From positions 1-10,418 of the forward strand of contig JAAFHS010000043.1 of the NCBI GenBank assembly GCA_013298485.1: DNA of 10,418 nucleotides, read 5' to 3'. Both the position numbers and the translations under genes were made by a program. Source of the DNA: Rhodobacterales bacterium. GTDB lineage: Bacteria > Pseudomonadota > Alphaproteobacteria > Rhodobacterales > Rhodobacteraceae. Under the pieces are notes generated by a model that saw only the letters and a program-made list of their open reading frames with translations, did not search any database and was not told where the DNA came from. This document shows, piece by piece, positions 1 to 6,172 of this stretch (the stretch's first letter is position 1; every line of letters starts with the position of its first letter).

Positions 1-1501
1 CTTTGTCATCGCAGTGCTTTTCCAGACCCTTTAACCGGTCCAGATCGCTTTCCCAGCCCGCACCGATCGTATCGGTAATCAGCCCCGACAAGGGCTGATT
101 GCACATCTTCAGCCAGCGGCGCGGGGTCACCCCATTGGTCTGGTTGATGATCCGCCCCGGATGCAGGGCGTTCAGTTCAGGAAACAGGTTCTGCTTCACA
201 AGGTCAGAATGCAGGGCCGACACCCCGTTCACCTTATGCGCCATGATAAAGGCCAATTCCCCCATCCTGACCTCGTGATGCTTTACGATGCCCACGTAAT
301 GCGGGCGGTTCGGATAGGTGCGCCGGTGCCAGCCATCGATCCGTTCCACGATCTGCATATGGCGCGGCAGCACGTTGCCGAAGGTGAAAGTCGCCCAACG
401 CTCCAGCGCCTCGGGCAGCAGCGTGTGGTTGGTATAGCCAAGGCAGGCCTGCGCCGTTTCAAGTGCGTCGTTGAACGCCATGCCATGCTCATCCGTCAGC
501 AGGCGGATCAGTTCTGGCCCCGCAATCGCGGGATGCGTGTCATTCATCTGGATCGCCACATGCTTTGGCAGCGCGCGCAGGTCGGAATGGTTGTCAAGGA
601 ACCGCCGCAGAATATCTTGCAGCGCAGCGGATGTCAGGAAAAACTCCTGCTTCAGGCGCAACTCCTTGCCTGCATAGGTCGTATCGTCGGGATACAGCAC
701 GCGGGACAGTGTCCGCGCCAGCGCCTCCGGCTCCGCCGCCGCTGCGTAATCGCCCCGGTTGAACCGTGCGAGGTCAAACTGCGTGGTGGGCTTTGCCCCC
801 CACAACCGCAGCGTATTGGCCCATTTGCCCTGCCAGCCCACCACGGGCGTATCATAGGCCGATGCGAACACCGTCTCACCCGGCACCCAGACCTCGCGGC
901 CATCGACAGTTTCAATGGCACCTTTGAACCCGATGGTATAGGCAGATTCAGGCCGCTCGAACTCCCACGGGTGCTGCTGGTTCAGCCAATCCTCGGGTGC
1001 CTCAGCCTGCTGGCCGCCCTCGAACCGTTGGCGGAACAGCCCATGTTCATAGCGGATGCCATAGCCATAGGCGGGGCAGCCCAGCGTCGCCATGCTCTCC
1101 ATGAAACAGGCCGCCAGCCGCCCGAGGCCCCCGTTGCCAAGGGCGGCATCCGGCTCGTCGCCCACAATCGCCGCGAAATCCTGCCCGAACCCCGCCATCA
1201 CCGCTTGCGCCATATCGCGCAGGCCCAGGTTGACCGTCGCATCTTCCAGTATCCGCCCGATCAGGAACTCCATCGACAGGTAATAAACCCGCTTGCGATC
1301 CTCAGCCCAGGTCTGGCGGGTGCTGGCAAACCATGGCCCCACGATCCGGTCGCGGATGGCAAAAGACAGCGCCATGCGCCAGTCATAGATGCTCGCGTGG
1401 TCTGCATCCTTGCCCAGCGTGAAGGTCAGATGGCGCAGCACATCGTTCTGCAGCAGGTTCGGGGTCATGCTTTGGTCGGTCAATACAAGGGGTCCGTTCA
1501 T
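1..1501 (-). CDS. glgP: Glycogen/starch/alpha-glucan phosphorylase, N-terminal 500 residues (3' end beyond window)
   Basis: This PLP-dependent enzyme (GT35 family) releases glucose-1-phosphate from glycogen in the cytoplasm. The reverse strand reads without a stop from the ATG at 1501 to the window edge, giving 500 residues of a family usually about 800 long. Visible hallmarks are the LGKD...YDWR segment near residues 29-42, VYYLSMEFL near 72-80, GNGGLGRLAACF at 122-133, PAYGYGIRYEHG at about 143-154, and NQTNGVTPRRWL near the window edge. The C-terminal half with the PLP-binding lysine lies outside, so integrity of the active site cannot be judged. The start is chosen because an in-frame stop lies about 15 codons upstream and the next ATG (1468) would trim a plausible N-terminus; the ribosome binding site is weak. 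The gene follows the SDR gene in the same direction after 194 bases that hold two operator-like palindromes, so it probably has its own promoter and may head a glg operon. Confidence 0.95.
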   Translation of the reverse strand, partial: MNGPLVLTDQSMTPNLLQNDVLRHLTFTLGKDADHASIYDWRMALSFAIRDRIVGPWFASTRQTWAEDRKRVYYLSMEFLIGRILEDATVNLGLRDMAQAVMAGFGQDFAAIVGDEPDAALGNGGLGRLAACFMESMATLGCPAYGYGIRYEHGLFRQRFEGGQQAEAPEDWLNQQHPWEFERPESAYTIGFKGAIETVDGREVWVPGETVFASAYDTPVVGWQGKWANTLRLWGAKPTTQFDLARFNRGDYAAAAEPEALARTLSRVLYPDDTTYAGKELRLKQEFFLTSAALQDILRRFLDNHSDLRALPKHVAIQMNDTHPAIAGPELIRLLTDEHGMAFNDALETAQACLGYTNHTLLPEALERWATFTFGNVLPRHMQIVERIDGWHRRTYPNRPHYVGIVKHHEVRMGELAFIMAHKVNGVSALHSDLVKQNLFPELNALHPGRIINQTNGVTPRRWLKMCNQPLSGLITDTIGAGWESDLDRLKGLEKHCDDK

Positions 1502-1588
1502 CAGGGCGATTGCTTTGGTCCAGTAACGCCTGCCTTGGCGGGGGGGTCAAGCGCAAATGCTGCATGGCAGCACTGCGCCCTGCGGATC

Positions 1589-1598
1589 AAAGCGCTTT
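1589..1598. promoter_or_regulatory. Operator-like palindrome AAAGCGCTTT, glgP-proximal copy
   Basis: Perfect 10-base palindrome, extended by one matching pair to CAAAGCGCTTTG at 1588-1599, about 90 bases upstream of the glgP start. CG-centred AAAGCGCTTT-type palindromes are typical binding sites of LacI-family sugar regulators, for example those described for alpha-glucoside regulators such as AglR in alphaproteobacteria. It recurs identically 77 bases upstream, which supports paired-site binding. The regulator itself is not in the window. Confidence 0.65.
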
Positions 1599-1665
1599 GT
1601 GTTATCGCAAACATCTGGCGAAATGGCCATGCTTTTTTCACGCATAAAGCGCAAATTTGTAATTC

Positions 1666-1675
1666 AAAGCGCTTT
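1666..1675. promoter_or_regulatory. Operator-like palindrome AAAGCGCTTT, distal copy
   Basis: Second identical 10-base palindrome. The flanks TT at 1663-1664 and AA at 1677-1678 are also symmetric, giving TTcAAAGCGCTTTcAA, which is closer to a full LacI-family site. It lies only 20 bases past the stop codon of the SDR gene and its centre is 77 bases from the other copy. A half-matching copy (AAAGCGC followed by AAA) sits between them at 1646-1655. The spacing would suit looping or cooperative repression of glgP transcription. Confidence 0.65.
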
Positions 1676-1695
1676 CAAATACCCGCACACCGGGA

Positions 1696-2424
1696 TCAGG
1701 TCAGCGTCCAGCCACCGTCAATCACATGCGCAACCCCCGTGGTATAGCTGCTCTCGTCACTCGCGAGATACACGATCAGTGCCGCAATCTCTTCCGGCTG
1801 GCCGATCCGGCCGATGGGCTGGCGCGCAATGAACGCACGGCGCGCCGCCTCGTAATCTCCCGTGGCCCGCAGCCGCTGCTCCAGTGACGGGCTTTCCACC
1901 GTACCGGGGCAGATCGCGTTGCAGCGAATGCCCTTGGTGATGAAATCCGCCGCAATCGCCTTGGTCAGCCCGATCACCCCCGCCTTGGTCACACCGTAAA
2001 CATAGCGGTTGGGTGCCCCGATCAGCGCCCCCACGGCAGAGGCCATATTGATGATCGACCCGCGCCCCTGCGCCAGCATCCCCGGCAGGAACGCCCGGCA
2101 CATCCGGTGCATCGCCGTCAGGTTCAGATCAATGCTGAAATTCCACTGATCCTCGTCACACTCCAGGATGGTGCCCGCCGCCACGAACCCCGCGCAGTTG
2201 AACAGCACATCCACCGGCTGCACGCTGGCCGCCACCGACATCGCGTCCCGCACATCCAGATACCGCGTCTCCAGCCCTGCCGCGGCCAGTTCCGCCAGCG
2301 CCTCGCGGTTCACATCCGTGGCGATCACGCGCGCGCCTTCCGCTGCCATGGCCAGTGCCGAGGCCCGCCCGATGCCCTGCCCCGCCGCCGTGACCAGGGC
2401 CGTCTTCCCACTCAGTCGTCCCAT
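1696..2424 (-). CDS. SDR-family NAD-dependent dehydrogenase, BDH2/DHRS6-like (possible 2-keto-3-deoxy-L-fuconate dehydrogenase)
   Basis: A 242-residue classical short-chain dehydrogenase, expected to be cytosolic and tetrameric. The nucleotide-binding loop TAAGQGIG is at 12-19, with Ala in place of the usual first Gly, as in human BDH2. Asp37 after the second strand predicts NAD(H) rather than NADP(H). NCAG is at 76-79, the catalytic residues are Ser129, Tyr143 and Lys147 (YxxxK), and PGTVESPS is at 173-180. The sequence resembles BDH2 (3-hydroxybutyrate or 4-hydroxyproline-type activity) and bacterial proteins annotated as 2-keto-3-deoxy-L-fuconate dehydrogenases; residues alone do not fix the substrate. 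The start ATG has GGAG seven bases upstream. It lies 21 bases after the stop of the esterase gene on the same strand, so the two are probably cotranscribed, which suggests hydrolysis of an ester followed by oxidation of the released hydroxy compound. Confidence 0.9.
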   Translation of the reverse strand: MGRLSGKTALVTAAGQGIGRASALAMAAEGARVIATDVNREALAELAAAGLETRYLDVRDAMSVAASVQPVDVLFNCAGFVAAGTILECDEDQWNFSIDLNLTAMHRMCRAFLPGMLAQGRGSIINMASAVGALIGAPNRYVYGVTKAGVIGLTKAIAADFITKGIRCNAICPGTVESPSLEQRLRATGDYEAARRAFIARQPIGRIGQPEEIAALIVYLASDESSYTTGVAHVIDGGWTLT

Positions 2425-2445
2425 GCACCGTCTCCAGCTGACATG

Positions 2446-3087
2446 TCAGTCCCCGAAGTGGTGCCGGAAAGCCTGGGCCAAGGCAAGGCCGAAGGGGGCC
2501 AGCACGGGGGCGTCGTAATGAATGCCGTCCACCGCCGAGACCACCAGATGCGGGCTGGCATGGAACACCGGGCAGGCCGCCCGCGCCGCCGCCAGCGCAA
2601 TCTCGGCCTGCAGCGCCCCTGATTTCGCAGCACCACCCGCGAACATCCCCGCAAGGCACCCCGTTTCCACAATCGGCGGCGGCACCACCAACATGACCTG
2701 CGGGGCCGCACCATCCGGCCCTGCCCCGCTTTGCCGCACCACCGTCACCAGCTTTTCCAGCGACAGGGCGATGTCAAAGGCCGTGACCGCAAACCGCGCC
2801 TTCAGATCATTCGTGCCCAGCATGATGATCACCGCATCCAGCGGCGCATGGCTTTCCAGCAATGCGGGCAGCACCGTCAGCCCGTTGCGATGCGGCCCCT
2901 CGATCGGGTCATCATGCACTGTCGTGCGCCCCGGCTGGCCCTCCGCGATCACCTCCCACCCCGGCAGGGCATCCGCAAAATGTGTGGTCCAGCGGTCGGC
3001 CCGGCCAAACCGCCCGCGCGCCGCCAGCGATGCAATCGGCATCGTGCCATGGGTATTGCTGTCGCCGAAACACATCACGCTGCGCAT
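2446..3087 (-). CDS. SGNH/GDSL hydrolase, MsAcT-like arylesterase/acyltransferase
   Basis: A 213-residue SGNH hydrolase that would cleave (or transfer) acyl groups from small esters. All blocks are visible: FGDSNTHG with nucleophile Ser10, the block II glycine in EGQPGRTT (Gly53), MLGTND with Asn93, and DGIH with Asp187 and His190. The stretches HDDP, RNG, LPxxLxxHxPLD and VIIMLGTNDxKxxF closely follow Mycobacterium smegmatis MsAcT (216 residues), an esterase also known for acyl transfer and perhydrolysis. There is no signal peptide, so it should be cytoplasmic. The reading frame is open 80 codons further upstream, but this start has AAAGGG seven bases before it and places the FGDS block at residues 7-10, as in the family; the upstream extension also crosses the neighbouring promoter region and overlaps the divergent MFS gene. 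It is the first gene of a likely operon with the SDR dehydrogenase. Confidence 0.9.
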   Translation of the reverse strand: MRSVMCFGDSNTHGTMPIASLAARGRFGRADRWTTHFADALPGWEVIAEGQPGRTTVHDDPIEGPHRNGLTVLPALLESHAPLDAVIIMLGTNDLKARFAVTAFDIALSLEKLVTVVRQSGAGPDGAAPQVMLVVPPPIVETGCLAGMFAGGAAKSGALQAEIALAAARAACPVFHASPHLVVSAVDGIHYDAPVLAPFGLALAQAFRHHFGD

Positions 3088-3217
3088 GGGGCTGCCCTTT
3101 CGATGTCTCTGCATCCACCCTGCCGGGGGATTTGCAATCCCGCAAGGGCTACGCGGCCCCTTGTGCCTGCGGGGCGGGCTTGACAGGGTGGCCGCAACCA
3201 ATTGCAGGACCGCGTTC
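3088..3217. promoter_or_regulatory. Divergent intergenic region between esterase and MFS genes
   Basis: These 130 bases separate the divergent esterase (minus) and MFS (plus) starts and should hold both promoters. A perfect TTGACA occurs on the plus strand at 3180-3185, but no convincing -10 follows at 16-18 bases. A short inverted repeat, CAAGGG...CCCTTG, lies around 3143-3163. No operator can be named with confidence. Confidence 0.35.
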
Positions 3218-4381
3218 ATGGCAACCTCCGACCGCAGCGCCACAGCCGCCCTTTGGGCCTTGCTGCTGGGCAACCTCATCATCGGCACCGGGGTGCTGCT
3301 GCCCGCGGGCATGCTGACCGCATTCATGGCCGATTTTGCCGTGGATGCGGGCCGCGCGGGGCAGTTGATGCTGGTCGGCGGTGTTGTGGTGGGCGTCGGC
3401 GCGCCCCTGCTCGCAGGCTGGACCAGCCGTATCGACCGCCGCGCACTGCTCAGCTTTGCGCTGCTCCTCTATGCGGCGGGCCATATCGGCACCACCCTGA
3501 CCACGGATTTCAGGTGGACGCTGATCCTGCGCGGCCTCACCGTCATCGGGGCCGCGATCTTTACCCCGCAGGCGGCGGCGACCGTCGGGCTGATCGTGCC
3601 GGCCGAACGGCGCGGTCAGGGTATTGCCTTCATCTTCATCGGCTGGTCGCTGGCATCGGTCGCGGGCATTCCACTGGGCAGTCTGCTGGCCGATGCGATT
3701 GGCTGGCAGAACACCTATCTCGGGCTGGCCGCCCTGTCGGCAGCCGTCGCCGTGATCGTCTGGCGCGTGGTGCCTGCAGGCCTTGTCAGCCCGCGCATTG
3801 ATCTGGCCGCATGGCTGCGCGTGCTGGGCAACCCCGTCCTCCTGGTTGTGCTCTGTGTAACGCTACTGTCGATGTCGGGGCAGTTCACGCTCTTCACCTA
3901 TCTCACCCCGATCCTGAAAGGCCCCTATGCGGCCGGCACGCAGGCGGTCTCGGTCACCTTCCTGATCGTGGGCGGCCTTGGCGTGATCGGCAATTTCATC
4001 GGCGCGCGGGTGGCCGGGCGGTTCGGGATTGCACCCACCATCGGCGTTGCCCTGTCGCTAATGGCAGCGGGGCTGGCGGTCATTGGCATCGGCTATGGCA
4101 ATCTGGCGCTGTTTCTGCTGGGCGGATCGCTCTGGGGATTAGGCGGGTTTGCCTCGAACTCCTTGCAGCAAAGCCGCCTTGTGGCGCTGGCCCCGATGCT
4201 CGCCTCGGCCACCGTCGCGCTGAATACATCCGTGGTCTATCTGGGCCAGTCGCTGGGCACGGCGGCGGGGGGGCGGCTGGTCGACGGGCAGACCCATCTG
4301 ATGCCCTGGGCCGCGGCAGGGTTCATGCTGGCCGCACTGGCCCTGTCGCTGCTGGCCAGCCGGATGGCGGAGGAGCGGTAA
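3218..4381 (+). CDS. MFS transporter, 12-helix DHA1/AraJ-like efflux protein
   Basis: A 387-residue inner-membrane major facilitator superfamily protein, probably a proton-driven exporter of a small molecule (drug, sugar or metabolite). Twelve hydrophobic segments can be placed across about 10-380. Segment 5 contains the exporter-type pattern SLASVAGIPLGSLLADAIGW (144-163), like the GxPLG...GWR signature of AraJ and related DHA1 members. The loop after segment 2 (GWTSRIDRRALL, 67-78) is a degenerate motif A lacking its usual aspartate. The frame is open back to 2522, but this start has AGGA eight bases upstream and gives the normal family N-terminus; the upstream extension is antisense to the esterase. 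The 3' end contains GGAGGAG, which serves as the ribosome binding site of the next gene, so the pair is translationally coupled. The substrate cannot be predicted. Confidence 0.9.
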   Translation: MATSDRSATAALWALLLGNLIIGTGVLLPAGMLTAFMADFAVDAGRAGQLMLVGGVVVGVGAPLLAGWTSRIDRRALLSFALLLYAAGHIGTTLTTDFRWTLILRGLTVIGAAIFTPQAAATVGLIVPAERRGQGIAFIFIGWSLASVAGIPLGSLLADAIGWQNTYLGLAALSAAVAVIVWRVVPAGLVSPRIDLAAWLRVLGNPVLLVVLCVTLLSMSGQFTLFTYLTPILKGPYAAGTQAVSVTFLIVGGLGVIGNFIGARVAGRFGIAPTIGVALSLMAAGLAVIGIGYGNLALFLLGGSLWGLGGFASNSLQQSRLVALAPMLASATVALNTSVVYLGQSLGTAAGGRLVDGQTHLMPWAAAGFMLAALALSLLASRMAEER

Positions 4382-4382
4382 G

Positions 4383-4676
4383 ATGGTGATCGAATGGCTG
4401 CAATTCCGGGTGCCGGTGGCCGATCAGGCGCGCTATATCGCGACGGATGAGGCGATCTGGTCGGCGGCTCTGGCACAGAACGACGGCTATCTGGGCAAAG
4501 AGGTCTGGTGCCGCCATGACGATCCGCAGGCCTTGAACCTCGTGATCCGCTGGGCCTCACGCGCGGCATGGAAGGCGGTGCCACAGGACTTGCTGGCCGC
4601 AACCGATGCCGCCTTTGTCGCCGCCATGGGGCAAAGCTATCCCGTGCTGGGCTGCGTGGATTACGAGGTGTTGTAG
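4383..4676 (+). CDS. TIGR03792-family small protein (ABM-like dimeric alpha/beta-barrel fold)
   Basis: A 97-residue soluble protein without signal peptide or membrane segment. The pattern IEWLQFRVP near the start, then IWSAALAQNDGYLGKEVW (25-42), LVIRW (53-57) and WKAVPQ (63-68), matches from memory the TIGR03792 family, first defined as uncharacterised cyanobacterial proteins. The fold is expected to resemble the antibiotic-biosynthesis-monooxygenase (ABM) barrel, but no function is established and no catalytic residues can be claimed. The gene starts one base after the MFS stop codon and uses the strong GGAGGAG inside the MFS gene. A role tied to the transported compound, such as sensing, binding or detoxification, is an inference from this coupling. 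Confidence 0.8.
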   Translation: MVIEWLQFRVPVADQARYIATDEAIWSAALAQNDGYLGKEVWCRHDDPQALNLVIRWASRAAWKAVPQDLLAATDAAFVAAMGQSYPVLGCVDYEVL

Positions 4677-5012
4677 GGCGCCCACGAACCCCCCCGGGCA
4701 TATCCCCGCTGGCACAAGATCTGGACGCCGGGTGCATCCTTTCCGGCGCAGGCCTATCAGATATGGAATCTCCACACGTCTCCTGAACCCTCCCTCCCCC
4801 TTGTGGGGAGGGCTGGGGAGGGGGGCTTTCAGCCGCTCATCTGTGGCCCCCACCCCATCCCTCCCCCACAGGGGAGGAGGGAGGCACCCTTCACGGTTGC
4901 TTGGGACAGACCCGGGCACCCGCCAAGCCCGGCATCTTTCGACATGCGACCGCCCCGCCCGACACAAGGCGGCTTCCTGCAACCCACCGCTGCACCCGTC
5001 GCGAGCGCAACC
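4677..5012. other. 336-base convergent intergenic region without a gene
   Basis: This gap lies between the convergent TIGR03792 gene (plus) and the FliM-like gene (minus). It contains the large G/C-tract inverted repeat described separately at 4789-4886. It also holds a small hairpin, CCGGGC(9)GCCCGG at 4912-4932, followed on the plus strand by CATCTTTC, which could be a weak terminator. No convincing start codon with a ribosome binding site or conserved peptide is visible. Confidence 0.6.
4789..4886. repeat. Large imperfect inverted repeat of CCCTCCCC/GGGGAGGG units (dispersed intergenic element)
   Basis: The left arm (about 4789-4830) and the reverse complement of the right arm (about 4841-4886) align over roughly 42 bases with a few mismatches and a small gap. 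Both read CCTCCCTCC, CCCC, TTGTGGGG or TGTGGGGG, AGGG, then TGGGG and a G run. Each arm is itself a short palindrome (CCCTCCCC-TTG-TGGGGAGGG), so single or paired hairpins are possible. Elements of this look are common between genes in alphaproteobacterial genomes. Lying between convergent genes, it could also stop transcription from both sides, although it lacks a U tract. Confidence 0.65.
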
Positions 5013-6098
5013 TCAGCCTCCGGCGTGGCTCGGCAAATCCATCAGCCCCGCATCCGTATCGATCCCCAGACCCGAAATCAGGTCCGCCATCGGCGAGGCC
5101 TCATCCATCGCCCCTACGGCCTCTGCGGGCAGCCCGCGCCGGGCGCGGGCGATGAAATCCTCCTGTGCCGCGGCCATATCCGGCGCGGGGGCTGCCGCAT
5201 CATTCGCGGGGTCATGTTCCACGTGGGTCAGCCGCAGGGCCCGCATTCCCCGCGCCTGCCCCAGCCGCCCCGTCGCCATCCGCCGCCCGTCCGGCGTTTC
5301 CAGTTGTACCAGATCAAGGCTCGCCCCCGGCAGGGGCAGCACATCCTCGACCCCCAAGGCCATCATCTGCGTAAGGTCAACCGACAGCCGCAGCAGAACC
5401 GCATCAAGACGGCAGGCGGCATGCCCCACCTGTGCCATCAGATCGGCTGCAAACGCCGCCTCGCGCGGGTCTTCCGCCAGCGCATCACCGCCCCGCCCGC
5501 GCGCGGGCAGCGCCAGCAGGATGCGCCCCGATTTCATCCCGCCCGCCAGCGACAGATCCGCCTCGATCACCTGCCACAGCGGGTCTTCCAGCATCAGGCC
5601 CAGCGGGCGCGGATCATCCAGAAAAGACGCATAGCGAAAGCCCCCGGCCCAGCCCAGCTCATGCGTGCCGTGCAGCACCAGTTCCATTTCCGCCAGCGCC
5701 GCGTCACAAAACCCCGCCACCATCGCCGCATCCGTGCGCGTGGGCTTGCGCGCCAGCGGGGGCTGCGCCGACACCCGGCCCAGCGTCTGCACCTCGACCA
5801 GTCCCGCCATCACATCGGGCGACATCACGATCACCCCCATCGCCTCACCCGGGCCATCCAGCACCCCGATCAGGGCCCGCGCACCCGGCAGTTCCAGAAG
5901 TTCCGTCACCGACAGCCGCCGCAGCTGGCAGCCCGATACATCCAGCGGCAAGGACAGCATGTCCTGCGCCGCACGGCGCAGCGCCATGTCCCAGGCCCGC
6001 TCCACCGCCCCGCCTGCCAGGGCCGCGCCATCCGCCATGCCACGCGCCAGCCTGCGCCGCAGCACTGTCTCTGCAATCCCTGTGCCGTCGACGGCCAT
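5013..6098 (-). CDS. Divergent FliM/FliN-family (SpoA domain) flagellar motor switch-like protein
   Basis: A 361-residue protein whose C-terminal part (about 225-293) is a SpoA domain of the FliM/FliN type: LLRLSVDLTQMMALGVEDVLPLP, then TGRLGQARGMRALRL. The middle (about 40-200) corresponds to a divergent FliM core, with VEVQTLGRV at 101-109 and TDAAM at 122-126. The last ~70 residues are Ala/Asp-rich and likely disordered. FliM forms the C-ring of the flagellar motor and binds phosphorylated CheY, but the usual N-terminal CheY-binding motif (LSQxEIDALL) is absent, and so is the ExxN signature of CheC-type phosphatases. No flagellar gene is nearby. Start options are TTG 6140, ATG 6107 and ATG 6098; the last is preferred because GGGGA lies nine bases upstream. 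It sits 74 bases after the sensor kinase stop and may be the last gene of that operon, or have its own promoter with a CtrA-like site. Confidence 0.75.
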   Translation of the reverse strand: MAVDGTGIAETVLRRRLARGMADGAALAGGAVERAWDMALRRAAQDMLSLPLDVSGCQLRRLSVTELLELPGARALIGVLDGPGEAMGVIVMSPDVMAGLVEVQTLGRVSAQPPLARKPTRTDAAMVAGFCDAALAEMELVLHGTHELGWAGGFRYASFLDDPRPLGLMLEDPLWQVIEADLSLAGGMKSGRILLALPARGRGGDALAEDPREAAFAADLMAQVGHAACRLDAVLLRLSVDLTQMMALGVEDVLPLPGASLDLVQLETPDGRRMATGRLGQARGMRALRLTHVEHDPANDAAAPAPDMAAAQEDFIARARRGLPAEAVGAMDEASPMADLISGLGIDTDAGLMDLPSHAGG

Positions 6099-6147
6099 CC
6101 TGCCCATTCCCCGCGTTGCGCGTCCCCCCAGCAGTGCCAAAGGAAGG

Positions 6148-6162
6148 TTACGACAGGGTTAA
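6148..6162. promoter_or_regulatory. Near-consensus CtrA-type site, TTAC-N7-TTAA
   Basis: On the plus strand it reads TTAC-GACAGGG-TTAA; on the minus strand, the direction of the FliM-like gene, TTAA-N7-GTAACC. This matches seven of eight bases of the CtrA consensus TTAA-N7-TTAA. Its centre is about 57 bases upstream of the chosen FliM-like start, in the only sizeable gap of the cluster. CtrA is the known flagellar and motility regulator in Rhodobacterales, so control of a fliM-like gene would make sense. A chance match is possible because the motif is short. Confidence 0.4.
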
Positions 6163-6172
6163 GGCAAAGCGA

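Noticed and set aside
161..1747. Long plus-strand open frame of 528 codons opposite glgP
   Set aside because: It is antisense to a clearly recognisable glycogen phosphorylase, has composition typical of a GC-rich shadow frame (many His, Arg, Gln, Pro) and shows no family motifs.
3180..3208. Sigma-70 promoter for the MFS gene starting with TTGACA at 3180
   Set aside because: The -35 is perfect, but the hexamer at the right distance (TGCAGG) does not resemble a -10 and would leave almost no leader before the start codon.
2522..3217. 232-codon N-terminal extension of the MFS frame
   Set aside because: It is antisense to the esterase and crosses the shared promoter region; the start at 3218 has a ribosome binding site and gives a normal MFS length.
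3088..3327. 80-codon N-terminal extension of the esterase frame
   Set aside because: It overlaps the MFS gene on the other strand and has no family resemblance; the ATG at 3087 places the FGDS block where the family has it.
5013..6098. FliM-like protein as a CheC/CheX-type phosphatase of the regulator
   Set aside because: The ExxN catalytic signature of CheC/FliY/CheX is not visible, and the C-terminal SpoA domain fits FliM/FliN instead.
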